This document shows positions 59,852 through 64,000 of a stretch of 64,000 bases of DNA, one piece after another. The translations under genes and the position numbers were made by a program. The DNA lies in NCBI GenBank assembly GCA_977006965.1, contig OZ345367.1:930001-994000 (forward strand), read 5' to 3'. Under the pieces are notes generated by a model. The model was given only the letters and a program-made list of their open reading frames with translations, did not search any database and was not told the DNA's origin. Origin of the DNA: Phymatolithon calcareum. Lineage: Eukaryota > Rhodophyta > Florideophyceae > Hapalidiales. Each line of letters opens with the position of its first letter. Within the stretch, counting starts at the first letter, position 1.

Positions 59852-62194
59852 ATGCCCCACTCAGACCCTGAAATCCAACACGGAACCACAGATACTGACG
59901 CACTACCCGACGAAATAGGCGACGCTTCCACGGGACAAAGCAACATTCATCAACTCGACGACAGTGTCATAGAAATCGAAAAGCTTGCAAATGATGCGGG
60001 CAGGCAGTCTGACGAAAACAAGCCCGAGAAGAACGTTACGAAGCGCGCAAGCGTACTACCCTCCAATCGAAGGCGCACTGCGAGAATCGAAACCGAGAGC
60101 ACGGATGACCCGAACGCAGATTTAGATATGGAGAGTGACACTATCAGCGTTTCTGGTCCCCAAGCTTTCTGGTGGCTTTCTAAAGATATTGTCGAAAAGG
60201 TCTTCGACTCAAAGGGCTGGGCAGTGTTGGGCGTTATACTCGTGCTTGTTGATACAGGCTTTTTCCTCGTTTGGCTTATCATTCTGCTGGGCGACAACCG
60301 TCCATTGCATTTCGAAGGCAGATATCGTTTCATGGACTGGATAACGGCGGTAACGTTTCTCGCTGAGGCGGCACTTCGAATGTTCTCCCACGGTTTGTTC
60401 ATCTACTTTAGAAGCACACTTCGCACGCTCGACTTGGCAACAAGTGCGGCAAATTTTTGCACAGTCGTCGCGTTGGAGTTTCCGAAAAGTCCCCAATGGC
60501 TCAAGGCCATGCGATTTCTCCGATTGCTCCGCATGATCATGATTTTGGGTATGGTGCGTGAGAGGACGGTTAAATTGCGCAGACAGACAGAGGTGGAAGA
60601 GCTCGAATTGCTACTTGAGACAGAGCGTAGCAACCAGAACAAGCTGACAAAGTGGCGCATCGAGTCAGAGGCCATCGCGGTCGGTGATTCCGCCGGGGAA
60701 GGTGGATTTGGAGCGGTGTATCTAGGACTCTTCCGCGGTACCCTTGTGGCAGTGAAGCAACTCTTCGAGACCGACACGCGCGCACACACTACCTCGATTG
60801 CAGACGAAGCCGTGACGTTGGTCAACTTGCGACATCCCAATGTCGTCCTCTTCATGGGATTCGTGCATGAACCAAGCCGTCTTTGGATCGTGACTGAGTA
60901 TTGTTCACGCGGATCGCTGCACGATTTGCTTGATGACGAGCGCATGGCGCTCACTCACAGCAGAATTCTGAAATTTGCGTTGGGCGCTGCACGCGGGCTG
61001 GCATATCTGCATGGACAAGAGCCAGAGGTATTGCATCTCGACCTGAAAACTTCAAACATACTGATTTCTTCTGGATGGGACACAAAATTGGCCGACTTTG
61101 GCCTCGCTCGTAGTGCAGATAAACCACAGGACAATAAGTTCGCGGGAACTATTCAATACTGTGCCCCGGAAATTCTTGACTCAAACACCTTCGGAACAGC
61201 GGCTGACATTTACGCGTTCGGAATCTGCCTCTGGGAAATGGCAGCGCGTGAAATCCCGTTCCATGGCGTGCCAAAAATGGATCTTTTAGTTGGGGTGGCA
61301 CAGAGAGGCATGCGACCCGACATATCTCGTATAAAAACGGAAAGTTGCCAACCCGAATTGCCGTCAAAGTTGCGTCTGGAAGAGATTGAGGTTCGGGAGG
61401 CGTCGACGCTTGAGGTTCTGAGGTCAATCGCAAGCAGTCAGAGCGAGCTCGGTTGCGACGTGAAGCATGCAGTTCAGATTAAGGAAAAGAATGAGCTCCA
61501 ATCTACAAACACCGGAAAGGGCGAGATCGTGACTTCACCTGTCACGCCCCCGACTGCGGCCAATGATACGTGGGGCACCGACAGGACACGAACGAGAGAC
61601 TCCTCAGAGCGCCCTTCGACATCGCTCTCGAAATGTCGTCGAGAACCTAGGCGGCAATCGGCGCCATCGTTGCACCCGCGTGCGACGCGGCCTGCTCTAG
61701 CGGCAAACGCGACTCAACCGGTGACACAGGACCACTCCGGCAACAGCTATTCGGCGGGCGAAGTGGCCGAGGCGACCCAGCTTGTGCATGAGCTGGCAGA
61801 TTTGAACAACGACGACAGTTTTGCAAAGCTGATCGAATGCGGGGGTTATGAGGCCGGGCCTGTACTCAAGTTCGCCAGCGATCCGGGCACCTCCAGTCTC
61901 GCGTATGCGATAGAATCAGCGACACCCGACGAGCGGTACATGTATTACAAGGCGCGCCGGCAAACGGAACAGTGTCAGGGGCGCAAGGACAGGGAAGATA
62001 GGGAACAAAGCCATGAGGCAGAGAGCGACGGCGGATACCTCGGTGGGAGGAAGTTCGGCGCTGTAGCAATGTGCAGTGACTACTGCGAGCTCATTGACCT
62101 ATGCTGGGCGCAAGACCCTGCAGCCCGACCCTCGGCCGATGAGGTTGTGTGGCGGCTTGTCAGCATGATCGACAACGAATTGAAAGCAGAATGA
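59852..62194 (+). CDS. Voltage-sensor-like domain fused to a TKL/RAF-type protein kinase
   Basis: 780 residues from the first ATG. Residues 1-105 are acidic and disordered. Four hydrophobic segments follow: S1 124-147, S2 160-182 with FLAEAALRMF (Glu172, Arg176), S3 188-209 with Asp194, S4 216-240 reading MRFLRLLRMIMIL (Arg221, 224, 227, every third residue). This is the layout of a voltage sensor without a pore. A short charged linker (241-270) leads to the kinase: GEGGFGAV 282-289, VAVK (Lys302), Glu319, HLDLKTSN (Asp397), DFG 415-417, GTIQYCAPE, and the end CWAQDPAARPS (751-761). The HRD Arg is Leu396. About 245 residues (491-735) are inserted between the G and H helices. A channel is unlikely because no pore segment is present. 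Confidence 0.85.
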   Translation: MPHSDPEIQHGTTDTDALPDEIGDASTGQSNIHQLDDSVIEIEKLANDAGRQSDENKPEKNVTKRASVLPSNRRRTARIETESTDDPNADLDMESDTISVSGPQAFWWLSKDIVEKVFDSKGWAVLGVILVLVDTGFFLVWLIILLGDNRPLHFEGRYRFMDWITAVTFLAEAALRMFSHGLFIYFRSTLRTLDLATSAANFCTVVALEFPKSPQWLKAMRFLRLLRMIMILGMVRERTVKLRRQTEVEELELLLETERSNQNKLTKWRIESEAIAVGDSAGEGGFGAVYLGLFRGTLVAVKQLFETDTRAHTTSIADEAVTLVNLRHPNVVLFMGFVHEPSRLWIVTEYCSRGSLHDLLDDERMALTHSRILKFALGAARGLAYLHGQEPEVLHLDLKTSNILISSGWDTKLADFGLARSADKPQDNKFAGTIQYCAPEILDSNTFGTAADIYAFGICLWEMAAREIPFHGVPKMDLLVGVAQRGMRPDISRIKTESCQPELPSKLRLEEIEVREASTLEVLRSIASSQSELGCDVKHAVQIKEKNELQSTNTGKGEIVTSPVTPPTAANDTWGTDRTRTRDSSERPSTSLSKCRREPRRQSAPSLHPRATRPALAANATQPVTQDHSGNSYSAGEVAEATQLVHELADLNNDDSFAKLIECGGYEAGPVLKFASDPGTSSLAYAIESATPDERYMYYKARRQTEQCQGRKDREDREQSHEAESDGGYLGGRKFGAVAMCSDYCELIDLCWAQDPAARPSADEVVWRLVSMIDNELKAE

Positions 62195-62675
62195 TTCAGT
62201 CTGAATACCTTGACTATCTCTATTCATCAGTACGTTAGAGAGCTTACTAATAAACATGCACAATGTATGACAACTCGAGTCTAGCACAGACGGAAGAAGT
62301 AAACCGCAGGCATAAGGAAGAAAGACGGCAGGAACGATCCTTCTGATCTGCATAAGCAAAGAATACTGCTACTGCTCTCAAAGAATCTCTTCTATGTTTG
62401 CGAAGTTATGAAAACCAGTGCACGGCGACCTAACATTGCTTTATATGCTACTTCGCCTTTAATCCACGCTCAATCGATGAGCTTTGTAATGAGGAATAAA
62501 TTCTTCCTCTGAGATAACTCAGATCTTAGCTGGAGATAGTTCATTTTAGAACAAATTCATTCAGTTTGCCGAGTTGTTCTTTGCAAGTTCTGAGTTTGTT
62601 TGCTCACTTGTTCATCGACATGTGGTGAACTAACATGGCCGGGCTCACGCTGCTAACGGAGAAAGGCAGACTAAG
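62195..62675. other. No gene recognised
   Basis: Convergent spacer between the kinase and protease genes. Confidence 0.5.
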
Positions 62676-63689
62676 TTACAACTTCTTCCAGCCGTTGTTC
62701 TTGTTCTTCTTCACCTTATTCAAGACCATCTTTTTATAGTACGAAATGCGCATGTAGTAGTACACGGCATCTTTCCCCTGGCATTTGTCTCCAGTGAAAA
62801 AGCTTGCTACTCCAATTTGACGAATTTTCTTGCCGGATTTGATCATGAGAGGACCACCAGAATCTCCATTGCAAATTCCAGTCTTCTTGTTGTCTGCTGA
62901 AGTAGCACATACTTCCCTCTTCCCGGTTCTTCCCCACCACCCGATCCAATTTTCACACCATTTCTGGTCCTTGTAAACCACTGTGGCCTGTGCAACTTTC
63001 TTCGGTGGGCTCTGATTGCTTGCCCTTAAACCGTATCCAGCAGCGATGACACCAGTCCCACTCTTAGATGGCGGGCTTCCGAGTGACATGGCAAAATACT
63101 GCTTCTTCTTGATCTTTGTCGTCAGTTGAACCACGGCAATATCGTGAACTAGATTTCGAATAGTACCGTCGTACCGGTAGTCCTTGTGAATGAAGATGTT
63201 CTTCATCTTGTATTTGTTTGAGCGCTTTGCGCCATAGTACGCATTTGTACTTTTCTCGCCGACGAGTACGTACGAATTCTTAGATATGCTTGCCTCATCT
63301 TTCTCTGAATCTCCGAGGAAGAAACAGTGCGCTGCGGTGAGGATATAGTTGCGAGAAATGACCGTGCCAGTACAACTCGCAATTTTCCCAGAGCTAGATG
63401 TGCTGATGACTCGAACCATTCTCTTAGTGATATTTTTCTGGGCTCTGGCTCCGCCCACGATCTTGTCACTGGGCGGCATGTCCTTCGGATGGTTATCTGT
63501 TGTTCCAATAATGAGAGGCATAACACGTTTTTCAGGCTTCGGAGTTGGAGAAGCTCTTTTTTCCAGGCTGTCTGCGAAGACAAGGAGTTCCGGACTTTCG
63601 CCTGCAGTGACAATCAGCGATGTGCATGATGAGATGAGTAAGGCCGCAAGGATAGTGCTCACTAAACATAACAACTTGGGAAACGCCAT
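62676..63689 (-). CDS. Secreted trypsin-like serine protease (S1 family)
   Basis: 337 residues with a signal peptide (LLCLVSTILAALLISS). A propeptide to about residue 76 follows, then the activation site KIVGGA. The catalytic triad is complete: TAAHC (His121), HDIAVV (Asp183) and GDSGGP (Ser277). Asp271-equivalent specificity cannot be set with confidence: the residues before the Ser read KKTGICNGDSGGP. Cysteines at the HisC and SerC positions support the usual disulfides. The C-terminus is Lys/Asn-rich. Probably an extracellular enzyme activated by cleavage before Ile77. Confidence 0.92.
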   Translation of the reverse strand: MAFPKLLCLVSTILAALLISSCTSLIVTAGESPELLVFADSLEKRASPTPKPEKRVMPLIIGTTDNHPKDMPPSDKIVGGARAQKNITKRMVRVISTSSSGKIASCTGTVISRNYILTAAHCFFLGDSEKDEASISKNSYVLVGEKSTNAYYGAKRSNKYKMKNIFIHKDYRYDGTIRNLVHDIAVVQLTTKIKKKQYFAMSLGSPPSKSGTGVIAAGYGLRASNQSPPKKVAQATVVYKDQKWCENWIGWWGRTGKREVCATSADNKKTGICNGDSGGPLMIKSGKKIRQIGVASFFTGDKCQGKDAVYYYMRISYYKKMVLNKVKKNKNNGWKKL

Positions 63690-64000
63690 GAGGTATAGAT
63701 GGCTCGGGGATAGCCATCAGAGCAAACCAAGGCGAGATTCACCAAAAGAGGCTTCCGCATACGGCTTCTAACGAAATTTCTGTTGAGCTGCCCACCAGTG
63801 AATAAACAAAATTCAAATTCTTTGGGCGAGTACGTAAAGCAGGTGCGACTTGATTTGTGTATGTCGGTGATGGGGCAAAGTCGTTGCCAGGAAGGCATAA
63901 AATGAAGCCGTTCGTTTTTGTGGCTCTGCTCGAATGAGCTCATCGCCGTCTTTGGGCGCATGCCACACCGTCCTGAAAGGGGAACATTTTCTGTGCACAT
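63690..64000. other. Upstream region of the protease gene; no gene recognised
   Basis: The minus-strand frame here has no coding character. Nothing else is visible. Confidence 0.45.

Noticed and set aside
59852-62194. Reading the fusion protein as an ion channel
   Set aside because: Only four membrane segments are present and the kinase follows directly; no pore loop or S5-S6 pair.
1-64000. Bacterial or organelle origin of the window
   Set aside because: TATA-type promoters, spliceosomal introns, target-primed LINEs, targeting leaders and eukaryote-only genes such as TEX261 and LCMT argue for a nuclear genome.

Overview
This is a nuclear eukaryotic window, most likely from a florideophyte red alga of the Chondrus type; that identification is inference. 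Long single-exon genes sit in tight islands with short divergent or convergent spacers. The proteins include a plastid-lumen-type FKBP, a plastid-type PurM, ArsH and a hedgehog-like Hint protein. Between the islands lie stretches filled with decayed transposons. Only one gene, a ubiquitin-conjugating enzyme with introns of 101 and 75 nt, clearly needs splicing.

Left part (1-26 kb): mostly mobile DNA and broken genes. It holds a hAT element nested in a LINE (1-1254), a hAT element with 8-bp target-site duplications (2186-3977), a second LINE family with 12-13-bp duplications (9393-10188, 10426-10824), and three decayed Hint-domain genes (12.2-15.6 kb). A 5'-truncated LINE (15901-20112) contains a hAT element and a piggyBac-like element; removing both rejoins the LINE reading frame. 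Three of the four members of a small secreted cysteine-rich family (called CRP here) lie in this part, together with a promoter copy that has lost its gene. A thylakoid-lumen FKBP gene sits between two CRP genes.

Central island (27.4-43.2 kb): a DHHC-type acyltransferase with an altered active-site motif, an adenylate-kinase-like protein, a voltage-sensor-like membrane protein, a TEX261/SVP26 protein, an M20 peptidase, an ankyrin protein, a plant-type asparaginase, an unknown protein, leucine carboxyl methyltransferase and a TMEM62-like phosphoesterase. From 43 to 51 kb repeats return: a CRP gene, hAT fragments, a complete 327-bp non-autonomous hAT, foldbacks and a tRNA-like sequence.

Right island (52-64 kb): a membrane protein of unknown function, PurM, a probable mitoribosomal protein, the spliced E2 enzyme, ArsH, a LINE fragment, a remarkable protein with a four-helix voltage-sensor-like domain fused to a TKL/RAF-type kinase (59852-62194), and a secreted trypsin-like protease.

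The best candidates for something undescribed are the voltage-sensor-kinase fusion with its kinase-less paralogue 28 kb away, and the CRP family with its duplicated promoter module.
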